In this document: positions 8,491 through 15,598 of the stretch, in pieces
Numbering within the stretch: the first letter of the stretch is position 1
How the letters are laid out: each line of letters begins with the position of its first letter
Assembly (NCBI GenBank): GCA_030684935.1
Contig: JAUXXH010000035.1
Location: forward strand, 35,555-99,554
Reading direction: 5' to 3'
Source: Pseudolabrys sp.
GTDB lineage: Bacteria > Pseudomonadota > Alphaproteobacteria > Rhizobiales > Xanthobacteraceae
Length of the DNA stretch: 64,000 bases
The notes under the pieces: generated by a model
Database searches by the model: none
Told to the model about the DNA's origin: nothing
What the model saw: only the letters and a program-made list of their open reading frames with translations
Position numbers and translations under genes: made by a program

Positions 8491-9630
8491 CTACGGCCCG
8501 AACGCCGCCGCCAGTTCCCGGGCGCCGGGCTGTTGCGCGCCTTTCGCCATCTTGGCGTCCATGTCCGAAATCAGGTTGGCGACCACGCCGGTGCGGCGCG
8601 CCACCGGATTGCGCTCATAGCCGTTGCGCTGGAAGAAGTTCGCCGTCGGCACGCGCTCACGCATCGCTTGCGGCATCAGCACCATGTCGATGCCGTTGCC
8701 GTCGCCGGTCAGATTCATCAGTTCAAGTTCCGCCGCGGTCAGCGGCCGCTTGAGACGGCGCGTGCGCGCAAACTGCACCGAGGTGACCAGCTTCTGCACC
8801 TGCACCAGCGGGCCGAGATCGATGTCCAGCACGATGGCGTGCAAGCCCCAGCCGCCGCGCGTGGTCTTGGCCAGTTTGTCGAGCGCGGCCCACTGATAGG
8901 GAACGGTACGGGCGTGGGCGATCATGCGCCGCAGCGCCTCGATCTTGCGGTTCATCGCCTGGCGCTCGGCGCCGCTGAGCATTTTCGATTTCTGCTGCAG
9001 CGCCGACAGCAATTGGGGGCCGTGGCTGTGCAGGGTCGCGGCCGAAATGGTGCTGAGCAACTGGTTGTAGCCGACCGCCGGCGAGATCGGCCGCGTGCGG
9101 GTCGCCGACACGCCGGCCTGGGTGTCGTGGGTGCCATTGCCGCCGGTCTCGAAGACATAGATGCCGACGATCTGGTCGCGCGTCAGCCCGGCCGCTGCGG
9201 CGGCCCTGGCATAGGCGCGCATGAACTCGCTTTCGGTTTTCGGGCGGTCGGGGACGAAGCCGAACTGTTCGGCCGCCGCTTCGATAAAATCGGCGATGGT
9301 CGGCATCTCTTCGCGCTCGACCGGCGGTCGTGGCGGCGCGTCGGGATCGACCGGACGCGGCGGCCCGGTATAGACCGGCGGCTGCGTCAGCACATAATCC
9401 TCGAGCAGGATCCGCTCGCCGCTGCGGTGCTTGGCATTGCGGATGCGGCGCTTGGCGGCAACCGCGTCCCAATAGGCCACGGCCTGGCGTTCGTAAGGGC
9501 CGTACGCGGCTTCATAGGCGGCAAGCCGCGCCAGATAATCGGACCGCTGTGCTTGCGCAGGCGCCGTCGCCAGCATCAGCACGGCGGCGATCAGTCCGGT
9601 GAAAAGAGTGCGAATCAATTGGCTTTTCAT
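8491..9630 (-). CDS. Secreted protein with a possible lysozyme/transglycosylase-like core
   Basis: A 379-aa protein with a signal peptide (LFTGLIAAVLMLATAPAQAQ). A Pro-rich stretch lies around residue 80-105. The centre has FETGGNGTHDTQAG followed by AVGYNQLLSTIS. This resembles the Glu...GxxQ spacing of soluble lytic transglycosylases, in which Glu is catalytic and a GLMQ-type motif follows, but the match is loose. The rest has no recognised domain. If correct, it would act on peptidoglycan in the periplasm. The fold is inferred only from these two motifs. It lies upstream of the small coiled-coil secreted protein on the same strand. Confidence 0.6.
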   Translation of the reverse strand: MKSQLIRTLFTGLIAAVLMLATAPAQAQRSDYLARLAAYEAAYGPYERQAVAYWDAVAAKRRIRNAKHRSGERILLEDYVLTQPPVYTGPPRPVDPDAPPRPPVEREEMPTIADFIEAAAEQFGFVPDRPKTESEFMRAYARAAAAAGLTRDQIVGIYVFETGGNGTHDTQAGVSATRTRPISPAVGYNQLLSTISAATLHSHGPQLLSALQQKSKMLSGAERQAMNRKIEALRRMIAHARTVPYQWAALDKLAKTTRGGWGLHAIVLDIDLGPLVQVQKLVTSVQFARTRRLKRPLTAAELELMNLTGDGNGIDMVLMPQAMRERVPTANFFQRNGYERNPVARRTGVVANLISDMDAKMAKGAQQPGARELAAAFGP

Positions 9631-9672
9631 GACCGCCCTTCTCGAGGTTTTTTGCCGATTCGCCCATCTGAC

Positions 9673-9701
9673 AAAAAAGCGCGCCGCAAAGGCGGCGCGC
9701 T
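9673..9701 (-). terminator. Intrinsic terminator of the small membrane protein gene
   Basis: A perfect 10-bp stem (AGCGCGCCGC/GCGGCGCGCT) with an AAAG loop is followed on the minus strand by six T residues. It lies between the gene ending at 9768 and the next minus-strand gene, separating their transcription. Confidence 0.85.
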
Positions 9702-9767
9702 AGGGGGGAGGTAGATGCTCAGACAGACCGTTTGCCGGCTGGAACCGGCATGCGGGTAGAAAAACTG

Positions 9768-9977
9768 CTATCGGATCGTGATGCCGTCGCGCGCGGTGTA
9801 AGCCACGGGGCCGCCCGCCTTGATCACGGTCGGACCCTGGGCCGTCATGATATCGGTGCCGAGATTGAGCTGGCGCGCCGAGATGCCGATCACGGCGATC
9901 AGCAGCGCTGCGGCAAGCCCCACCACCACGATCTTGAGGTGGGTGGTGCGATCGGCGGTATACATCGACCAGTTCAT
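9768..9977 (-). CDS. Small single-pass membrane protein, unknown function
   Basis: A 69-aa product starting MNWSMYTADRTTHLKIVVVG, with one membrane helix (about residues 14-35) and a short extracytoplasmic tail. The ORF track extends to 10022, but the internal ATG at 9977 has a strong GGAGG 9 nt upstream and gives the better start. Similar small proteins with this N-terminus are, as I recall, common in Bradyrhizobium relatives. The function is unknown. It has its own strong terminator, so it is probably a monocistronic gene. Confidence 0.75.
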   Translation of the reverse strand: MNWSMYTADRTTHLKIVVVGLAAALLIAVIGISARQLNLGTDIMTAQGPTVIKAGGPVAYTARDGITIR

Positions 9978-10225
9978 GATGTCCTCCAAGGGTACGCCAG
10001 TCAGTCGGCCCGGCCTTGGCAAAGGTTCAAACGGGAGACGCGATTGTTCGCCCAGTAAACGTGGGAAACCGGTCTTGGTTCCGGAAGACCTTTCACGGAT
10101 CGTTGAGACCCGCGTGAAAAATGGAGCGTTTTCACTCGAAAATGGCTTAAAATGCCCAAGATTAGGCGCAATTTCGCCCCGGGCGTTAATGCGACAGTGA
10201 CGACGTCGAGATGATCGGGCGGCTG

Positions 10226-10420
10226 TTATTCGCCGCGGCTGAGCTGGTGTTCCTCGGCGATGCGCTCGAACGATTCAGCCAGACTCTTGATGCGGTACGA
10301 CCGCCGGTCGTCGTTTTCGACCGGCAGCGGCCGCACGATCTTGTACTTGCCGCGCGCGGCGGCGTTGCCGAAGGTCGGCTCGTAATAGACATTGTCCCCG
10401 GCGGCATATCGGTGCGTCAT
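10226..10420 (-). CDS. Small conserved cytoplasmic protein, unknown function
   Basis: A 64-aa charged protein beginning MTHRYAAGDNVYYEP. It has a short beta-rich N-terminal half and a helical C-terminus (SLAESFERIAEEHQLSRGE). It contains no signal peptide or membrane segment. Its N-terminal pattern (a hydrophobic YAAGDNVYY strand followed by YKIVRPLP) looks like a small SH3-like barrel, but this is inference. It is adjacent to, and on the same strand as, the cold-shock gene, separated from it by a terminator. Confidence 0.7.
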   Translation of the reverse strand: MTHRYAAGDNVYYEPTFGNAAARGKYKIVRPLPVENDDRRSYRIKSLAESFERIAEEHQLSRGE

Positions 10421-10467
10421 GGCCTTGTTCGCCTTCTTGTTCTTGAGCGGTCGGGGGATGCATGAGC

Positions 10468-10493
10468 TAAAACGCCCGGCACGAGGCCGGGCG
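10468..10493 (-). terminator. Intrinsic terminator of the cold-shock gene
   Basis: An 8-bp stem (CGCCCGGC/GCCGGGCG) with a 5-nt loop is followed on the minus strand by TTTTAG. It is placed 30 nt after the csp stop codon. Confidence 0.8.
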
Positions 10494-10523
10494 CTGAACC
10501 GTTTTTATCGTGCAGAAGCGAAA

Positions 10524-10727
10524 TCAGGCGTTCTGCAGATTGGACGCCGCCTGCTTGCCGCGCTCGGTGACGATCTCGTAGCTCAAGCGCTGGCCTTCGT
10601 TGAGGGTGCTCATGCCGGCGCGCTCGACCGCGCTGATGTGCACGAACACGTCGCGCGAACCGTCGCTCGGCGTGATGAAACCGAAACCCTTCTGGGTGTT
10701 GAAGAACTTAACCGTACCTGTGGCCAT
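10524..10727 (-). CDS. cspA: Cold-shock domain protein (CspA family)
   Basis: A 67-aa single cold-shock domain. RNP1 is KGFGFI and RNP2 is VFVHIS, both intact. Csp proteins bind single-stranded RNA and DNA and melt mRNA structure at low temperature or in stationary phase. The ORF track extends to 10802, but [10 protein letters not shown] at 10727 is the conserved start, preceded by AAGGTAG. A consensus-like promoter lies about 160 nt upstream, leaving a long structured leader, as in other csp genes where the leader controls temperature-dependent translation. The gene symbol is generic because several paralogues usually exist. Confidence 0.95.
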   Translation of the reverse strand: MATGTVKFFNTQKGFGFITPSDGSRDVFVHISAVERAGMSTLNEGQRLSYEIVTERGKQAASNLQNA

Positions 10728-10887
10728 CGTAGCTACCTTTTGCGTTATCGCTGCTCGTGTTGAGATGCGCCCGGGCACTAAGGCCCGGTGCGATCGAAAC
10801 ATCAGGGTTTCAGGGGTGCATTGATAAGCGCCCTAGAAGGGGGCAGCGCAGCAAGGCAGAGTAAAACACTTAGTTTCAACGAAACAA

Positions 10888-10916
10888 ATCATACCGGAAT
10901 TGGCGTAAACCGTCAA
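10888..10916 (-). promoter_or_regulatory. Sigma-70 promoter of the cold-shock gene
   Basis: On the minus strand TTGACG (-35, 10911-10916) and TATGAT (-10, 10888-10893) are separated by exactly 17 nt. Transcription would begin near 10880, giving a leader of about 150 nt before the csp start codon. Confidence 0.8.
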
Positions 10917-10956
10917 ACCAGCGTGATTTCACAGCGCTAAACTCATCTCGGCAGGG

Positions 10957-11202
10957 TTAGTTCGCCAGCTTCTTGTGCGGGAAGCGTTCGCTCTCGTAGA
11001 GCGCGCGAATATCCTTGTGGCCGAGCCGGCTTTCATCGATCTCGATGAAGGCGCCGAGCAGCAGCGGCTCCGGCAATTCCTCGACCGCGTAGCGGATGGC
11101 GTCGGCGGCGGTGTCAAAACGGCGATATTTGACGCGGCTGGCGATCTTGCGGTTGCGCGAGGGAAACAGCTCTGCGGGCGCACTGAAATCGAATTTTTCC
11201 AT
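10957..11202 (-). CDS. Conserved hypothetical protein, 81 aa
   Basis: The start MEKFDFSAPAELF at 11202 is chosen because GGAG lies 7 nt upstream. The longer ORF from 11322 adds 40 residues with no supporting signal. The protein is soluble, with basic N-terminal (PSRNRKIASRVKYRRF) and acidic central (AVEELPEPLLLGAFIEIDE) segments. It resembles small uncharacterised proteins widespread in Hyphomicrobiales. No catalytic motif is visible. Its own short promoter region lies upstream and it precedes the csp promoter, so it is probably transcribed alone. Confidence 0.72.
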   Translation of the reverse strand: MEKFDFSAPAELFPSRNRKIASRVKYRRFDTAADAIRYAVEELPEPLLLGAFIEIDESRLGHKDIRALYESERFPHKKLAN

Positions 11203-11324
11203 GACAAACTCCAATGATATCGGGGCGGACCGAACGCATCCGGGCGGGCCGAACGTGATGAATATGAAACGATGGACCGCATATAGGTACGAATTGGCGG
11301 TTTTCCAGAGGGTGCGGTGCACCT

Positions 11325-11369
11325 AAAAGCGCAGGCCGTGCCGCCGATTTAGATCGGTTGCACGGCCTG
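11325..11369 (-). terminator. Large hairpin terminator of the Bug-protein gene
   Basis: A perfect 10-bp outer stem (CAGGCCGTGC/GCACGGCCTG, 11332-11341 and 11360-11369) encloses a second dyad (CCGAT/ATCGG) with a small mismatch between them. On the minus strand the stem is followed by CGCTTTTAG. It lies 85 nt after the stop of the upstream gene. Confidence 0.7.
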
Positions 11370-11453
11370 AGCGAATAAAGCCGTCTCGTCTGGCGGGAGG
11401 GCTCGTGCTCGCGGTCCGGCGCCATCGGGCCGCGAGCCGACGCGTCCTGGCCT

Positions 11454-12455
11454 TTACAGCGTGCCTTTAACGCCGGTCTCGGTGGCGACCCGGTCCCATT
11501 TCTTGAGCTCCTCTCGCATGAACGCGGCGAAGGCGTCCGGTGACATCGGCGGATAGGGTTCCAGGAACGCCACCTCGAACGCCTTTTTGGTTTCGGGCTC
11601 CGACATTATCGCCTGCAATTCCTTGTTGAGGCGATCGACGATCGGTTTCGGCGTCTTGCCGGGCGCGAGCAGGGCGGTCCAGGCAGCGATGTCGTAGTCG
11701 TTAAGCACCGACAATCCGGACTCGCGCAAGGTCGGCGTGTCGGGTGAAAAGATCGAGCGCTTGGAGGTCGATACCGCGAGGGCCTTGATCTTTCCGCCCT
11801 TGACCAGGGCATTGGCCGACGTCATCGCGTCGAACATGAAGGTGACGTTGCCGCCCATCATGTCGGTGAGCGCCTGCCCGCTGCCCTTGTAGGGCACCGC
11901 GACCATTTTGAGTCCCAGCGCGAGCTTGAAGGCTTCCATCGACAACTGGCTCAGGGTGCCGATGCCGATATGCGCCGAGTTGAACTCGGCCGGGTTCTTT
12001 TTGATCAGCGCAACGGCCTCGGCGATGGTGTTGGCCGGTACGTTGTTGTTGGTGACGAACATCATGCCGGTGAAACCGAGCAGCGAAACGGGCGCGAGGT
12101 CGCGGGTCGGATCGTAGGGCAGGGCCTTGAACAAAGCGGGGTTGAGCACCATCGGCGACAGGGATGTCACCAGCAGCGTATGCCCGTCGGGCTCTGCGCC
12201 GGTGACCAGTTGCACGCCGAGAATGCCGCTGCCGCCGGGCCGGTTTTCGATCACGACCGGCTGGCCAAGGCGCTGCTGCAGCTTGTTGCTGATCAGCCGC
12301 GCCGCGACATCCGACGCATTGCCGGGCGGGAACGGGACTATCAAGCGAATGGTGCGGGTGGGATAATCCTGGGCGACCGCGACTCCCATCGCGGGCTGGA
12401 TACAGGCAAGGGCGGCGGCGGCAAGGCTTCCGCGTAGCAAGGATCTTAAGTTCAT
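11454..12455 (-). CDS. Tripartite tricarboxylate transporter (TTT/Bug) family substrate-binding protein
   Basis: A 333-aa periplasmic binding protein with a signal peptide ending near AMGVAVAQ. It begins with the family hallmark DYPTRTIRLIVPFPPG and has VVIENRPGGSG, LAPVSLLG and a C-terminal helix. Bug proteins bind dicarboxylates, tricarboxylates and other small acids, delivering them to TctAB membrane proteins. No TctA or TctB is found here, so it is an orphan receptor. It is divergent from the CoA-transferase/GntR/MaoC operon across a 95-nt region with an inverted repeat, which suggests that its ligand is the substrate of that pathway. Confidence 0.92.
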   Translation of the reverse strand: MNLRSLLRGSLAAAALACIQPAMGVAVAQDYPTRTIRLIVPFPPGNASDVAARLISNKLQQRLGQPVVIENRPGGSGILGVQLVTGAEPDGHTLLVTSLSPMVLNPALFKALPYDPTRDLAPVSLLGFTGMMFVTNNNVPANTIAEAVALIKKNPAEFNSAHIGIGTLSQLSMEAFKLALGLKMVAVPYKGSGQALTDMMGGNVTFMFDAMTSANALVKGGKIKALAVSTSKRSIFSPDTPTLRESGLSVLNDYDIAAWTALLAPGKTPKPIVDRLNKELQAIMSEPETKKAFEVAFLEPYPPMSPDAFAAFMREELKKWDRVATETGVKGTL

Positions 12456-12483
12456 CGGCGTCTCTCCCTGAAGATCAAATTTC

Positions 12484-12512
12484 TTGTTATGGACGGTATA
12501 ATGTTATAACAA
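12484..12512. promoter_or_regulatory. Divergent promoter region with inverted repeat, likely GntR operator
   Basis: A perfect 7-bp inverted repeat (TTGTTAT at 12484-12490, ATAACAA at 12506-12512) flanks a perfect -10 TATAAT (12497-12502, plus strand). The right arm includes the palindrome GTTATAAC (12503-12510). On the minus strand TTGACC (12524-12529) is followed after 17 nt by TAACAT (12501-12506). A regulator binding here would control both directions. The GntR encoded in the plus-strand operon is the obvious candidate. Confidence 0.6.
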
Positions 12513-12550
12513 ATGACCAATTCGGTCAAGCATGCCGGGAACTCTGAAGA

Positions 12551-13756
12551 ATGACACTGTCGATCCTGAACGGAGTTCGCGTACTGGCCGTCGAACAATA
12601 CGGCGCCGGCCCGTTCGGCACGCAGTTTCTGTCCGACCTCGGCGCCGAGGTGATCAAGATCGAGAACCCGACCGATGGCGGCGATGTCTCCCGAAGCGTC
12701 GGGCCGCATTTCAATGCCGCGCTTCCGGCCACCGCCGAGAGCTACTTCTTTCACAGCTTCAATCGCAACAAGCGCAGCCTGACGCTCAATCTCGCCGACC
12801 CCCGCGGTCGCGACATTTTTCAGCGGCTGGCCCGCACCGCCGACGCGGTGGCGAGCAATCTGCGCGGCGACGTGCCGGAGCGGATCGGCATCACCTACCC
12901 GGCGCTGGCGCCCTTCAATTCGCGCATCGTCTGTGCGCATCTCACCGGCTATGGACGCGACAATGAGCGCGCCAACTGGCCGGGCTACGATTACCTGATG
13001 CAGGCCGAGGCCGGCTATTTCCAGCTCACCGGCGATCCGTCCGGCCCGCCGTCGCGCATGGGCCTGTCGATCGTCGATCTGATGACCGGATCGGTCCTGA
13101 GCCTCGCGCTGGTCAGCGCGTTGCTGGAAGCGCGGCGCACCGGCCTGGGCCGCGACGTCGATGTCAGCCTGTTCGATCTCGCGATATACAACCTCAACTA
13201 CATCGCGCACTGGCAACTGAACGCCGGCGTCAACACCGTTCGGCTGCCGCGTTCGGCGCATCCGTCGCTGACGCCATGCCAGACCTATCGCACGGCCGAC
13301 GGCTGGATTTACCTGATGTGCAACAAGGAGAAGTTCTGGCCGCTGTTGTGCCAACGAGTCGGGCATCCGGAATGGGGTGACGATCCGCGCTTCCGGCGTT
13401 TCCCGGACCGTCTCGCCAACCGCGACATCATCACCGGCTTGCTGGACGGCGCGCTGTCGACACGGACCACCGCGGAATGGCTGGCCGAATTCGCCGGGGT
13501 CATTCCCGGCGCGCCGATTCTCGATGTCGCCCAGGCGCTCGACAATCCCTTCGTGAAGAATCGCGGCGCCATCGAAACCGTAACCGCCGAAGGCGGGCAA
13601 ACGGTGAAGCTGATGGCCAGCCCGATCCGTTCCAGCGAAGCCCAGACGCCGTCGAAGCCGGCGCCTGTTCTGGGTCAGGATACGTCGAGCCTGCTAGGCG
13701 AAATCGGCATCGGCGCGGACGAGGTCGCGTCATTGCGCAGCGAGGGCGTGATATGA
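12551..13756 (+). CDS. Class III (CaiB/BaiF) CoA-transferase
   Basis: A 401-aa family III CoA-transferase that moves CoA between carboxylic acids through an aspartyl-CoA intermediate. The catalytic Asp lies in LSIVDLMTG (about residue 180), and the N-terminal signature GVRVLAVEQYGAGPFGTQFLSDLGAEVIKIE is present in pieces. Length is typical. The stop overlaps the GntR start (ATGA), so the three genes are translationally coupled. With a double hot-dog MaoC hydratase downstream and a dicarboxylate-type binding protein divergent from it, a C4-C5 dicarboxylate such as mesaconate, itaconate or citramalate is a plausible substrate, but this is inference. Confidence 0.93.
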   Translation: MTLSILNGVRVLAVEQYGAGPFGTQFLSDLGAEVIKIENPTDGGDVSRSVGPHFNAALPATAESYFFHSFNRNKRSLTLNLADPRGRDIFQRLARTADAVASNLRGDVPERIGITYPALAPFNSRIVCAHLTGYGRDNERANWPGYDYLMQAEAGYFQLTGDPSGPPSRMGLSIVDLMTGSVLSLALVSALLEARRTGLGRDVDVSLFDLAIYNLNYIAHWQLNAGVNTVRLPRSAHPSLTPCQTYRTADGWIYLMCNKEKFWPLLCQRVGHPEWGDDPRFRRFPDRLANRDIITGLLDGALSTRTTAEWLAEFAGVIPGAPILDVAQALDNPFVKNRGAIETVTAEGGQTVKLMASPIRSSEAQTPSKPAPVLGQDTSSLLGEIGIGADEVASLRSEGVI

Positions 13757-14538
13757 GCGTCGGCATCGCAGCCCGGTCGGCGCCGCTTTATGCCCGCATC
13801 GCCCAGCAGATTGCGGAAGACATTGAGGCGGGGCGCTATGCGCCCGGCAGTCTGCTGCCACCGGAGGTGGCGCTGTGCAAACAATTCGGTGTCAGCCGCA
13901 TCACCTTGCGCGCTGCGCTGAAGGAACTGCAACTCAACGGCATGGTGTCGCGCCGCGCCGGCGTCGGCACCCGCGTCGAGGCCGGCGGGTCGCGCGAACA
14001 TTTCCTGCTCGAAAGCAAATCGCTCGAAGAACTGATTCAGTTCACCGAGGAATTGATCGTGAAGGTGATCGAGATCGACGAGGTGAACTGCGATGCCCTG
14101 CTGGCGGCAGAGCTTGGCTGCGAAATTGGGGACAAATTTACCCGCATCCAGAATTTGCGTTCGCCCAAGCGGGGTCCCGCTGTCTGCCTGTCGACGCATT
14201 ACGTGCCCAATCTCGATCCCGGTCAGGCGAAGGCTTTTAACGGCCGGTTCGGTTCGCTGGCGACCATGGTCGAACAGGCGCAAGGCGCGAGTATCGAAAG
14301 CATTCGGCAAAGCATGGACGCCGAACGGCTCAACGCGCGGCAGGCCAAGCTGCTCGATGTGGTGACCGGCGAAGCGGCGTTGTCTCGCTGGCGCTGGTAT
14401 CGTGGGCCGCAGCAGCGGCTGATCATGGTCAGCCACACGTTGTTTCCGCGCAAACGTTATTCCTACAGCTTCACGGTCTGGCGCAGGCCGGGCCGGCCAT
14501 TTGATTCTTCGCCTGCCTCATTCCCGACAACGGCCTGA
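13753..14538 (+). CDS. GntR-family regulator, HutC subfamily (UTRA domain)
   Basis: A 261-aa regulator starting at the ATG that overlaps the stop of the CoA-transferase (ATGA). The longer ORF from 13477 is inside that gene. An N-terminal winged helix (about 10-75) has the hallmark pattern YARIAQQIAEDIEAGRYAPG followed by LPPEVALCKQFGVSRITLRAALK. A UTRA-type ligand-binding domain (about 95-245) follows. HutC-type repressors are usually relieved by a pathway metabolite. Its location inside the operon and the palindromes in the divergent promoter make it the probable local regulator of both CoA-transferase and Bug genes. Confidence 0.92.
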   Translation: MSVGIAARSAPLYARIAQQIAEDIEAGRYAPGSLLPPEVALCKQFGVSRITLRAALKELQLNGMVSRRAGVGTRVEAGGSREHFLLESKSLEELIQFTEELIVKVIEIDEVNCDALLAAELGCEIGDKFTRIQNLRSPKRGPAVCLSTHYVPNLDPGQAKAFNGRFGSLATMVEQAQGASIESIRQSMDAERLNARQAKLLDVVTGEAALSRWRWYRGPQQRLIMVSHTLFPRKRYSYSFTVWRRPGRPFDSSPASFPTTA

Positions 14539-14542
14539 CGCC

Positions 14543-15589
14543 ATGCCACTGCTCACCGCCTATTCGAAAATCGGTCCCGGCCGCTATCGCGAACGTTTCG
14601 GGCTAGACTTCGAGGACTTTGCGATCGGGCAGCGCTTTCGCCACCGGCCGGGCATCACCTTCTCGCAGCAGGAGAACGTCGACGACGCGCTGGACACTTT
14701 CAACGGCGCAATGCTGCACTTCGACGCGCATTATGCGGCCCACACGCCATGGGAAAAGCCGCTGATGGTCAGCACGCTGACGCTGCAGCGCGCGATCGGC
14801 ATGGCCAGCAAGACCTTCGGCCGGCGCAAAGCCATCCCCCGTTTCAAAGAGATCGTGATGACGGGTCCGGTTTTCGGCGGCGATACCCTGTACGCGGAAT
14901 CCGAAATTCTCGGCACGGCAGAGGCCGATGCGGACACCGGCGTGGTGACGGTGCGCACCGTCATGGTGAAGCCGGACGGCGCACCGGTCGCGCGGCTGGA
15001 ATATCAGGTCCCGGTCTACCGGCGCGGCTGCGGGCCGGTCAAGGACGGCGGTGAGCCTGTCGACGAGGCCCGCTTTGCCGCCTATCGCGTCGATGCCGAA
15101 GGCTTTCTTGTCGAGCAGGCGGGCCTGTACTTCGAGGATTTCGCCGCCGGCGAAAGCTTCGTGCATTTCCCGCGCCGCAGTTTTTCGGCGGTCGAAGCCA
15201 CCCGTCAGCTCCGCCGCACGCTCGATCTGTCGCCGCAGGCTTATGACGCGGCCTGGGCCGGCGACGGGGAGGGCCGTGCGCGGCATATTCCGGAAGCATT
15301 CCTGATCGGCGCGGCGACGGCGCTGACGACGCGGACCTTCGGCCGCGTGGTGGCCAATCTCGGCTGGTACGACGTCGAATTGCCGGTTCCCGTGATGGAC
15401 GGCGATATCGTCGAGGCTGAATCCGACGTGATCGATGCGCGGGTGTCGCGTTCGCGCGAGGGCGAAGGCGTTCTGACGGTGGATACGCGGCTGTTTAACC
15501 AGCGACGCGAGCGCGTGTTGTCGTTCCGGCGCAAGCTGCTGGTGTGCCGGCAGAGCGGCGCCGGGCTGTACACCCAAGCCGGATACTGA
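14543..15589 (+). CDS. MaoC-like hydratase with two hot-dog domains
   Basis: A 348-aa protein starting at ATG 14543, five nt after the GntR stop. The ORF track extends into that gene. Two related halves are visible: FEDFAIGQRFRH (about residue 22) and FEDFAAGESFVH (about 205). This is the double hot-dog arrangement of mesaconyl- or methylmalyl-CoA hydratases. The canonical MaoC Asp/His motif is degenerate in the first half (HFDAHYA), so the catalytic residues need to be located. It likely hydrates an unsaturated C4-C5 acyl-CoA produced by the CoA-transferase. It converges on flhA with only 9 nt between stop codons. Confidence 0.85.
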   Translation: MPLLTAYSKIGPGRYRERFGLDFEDFAIGQRFRHRPGITFSQQENVDDALDTFNGAMLHFDAHYAAHTPWEKPLMVSTLTLQRAIGMASKTFGRRKAIPRFKEIVMTGPVFGGDTLYAESEILGTAEADADTGVVTVRTVMVKPDGAPVARLEYQVPVYRRGCGPVKDGGEPVDEARFAAYRVDAEGFLVEQAGLYFEDFAAGESFVHFPRRSFSAVEATRQLRRTLDLSPQAYDAAWAGDGEGRARHIPEAFLIGAATALTTRTFGRVVANLGWYDVELPVPVMDGDIVEAESDVIDARVSRSREGEGVLTVDTRLFNQRRERVLSFRRKLLVCRQSGAGLYTQAGY

Positions 15590-15598
15590 TTCCGGAGA

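Noticed and set aside
8488-9714. 408-aa plus-strand ORF opposite the lysozyme-like gene
   Set aside because: The composition is His/Arg/Gly-rich, typical of antisense GC-rich frames; the minus-strand ORF has a signal peptide and RBS.
12452-13600. 382-aa minus-strand ORF opposite the CoA-transferase
   Set aside because: Antisense shadow with low-complexity composition; the plus-strand ORF has an intact CoA-transferase sequence.
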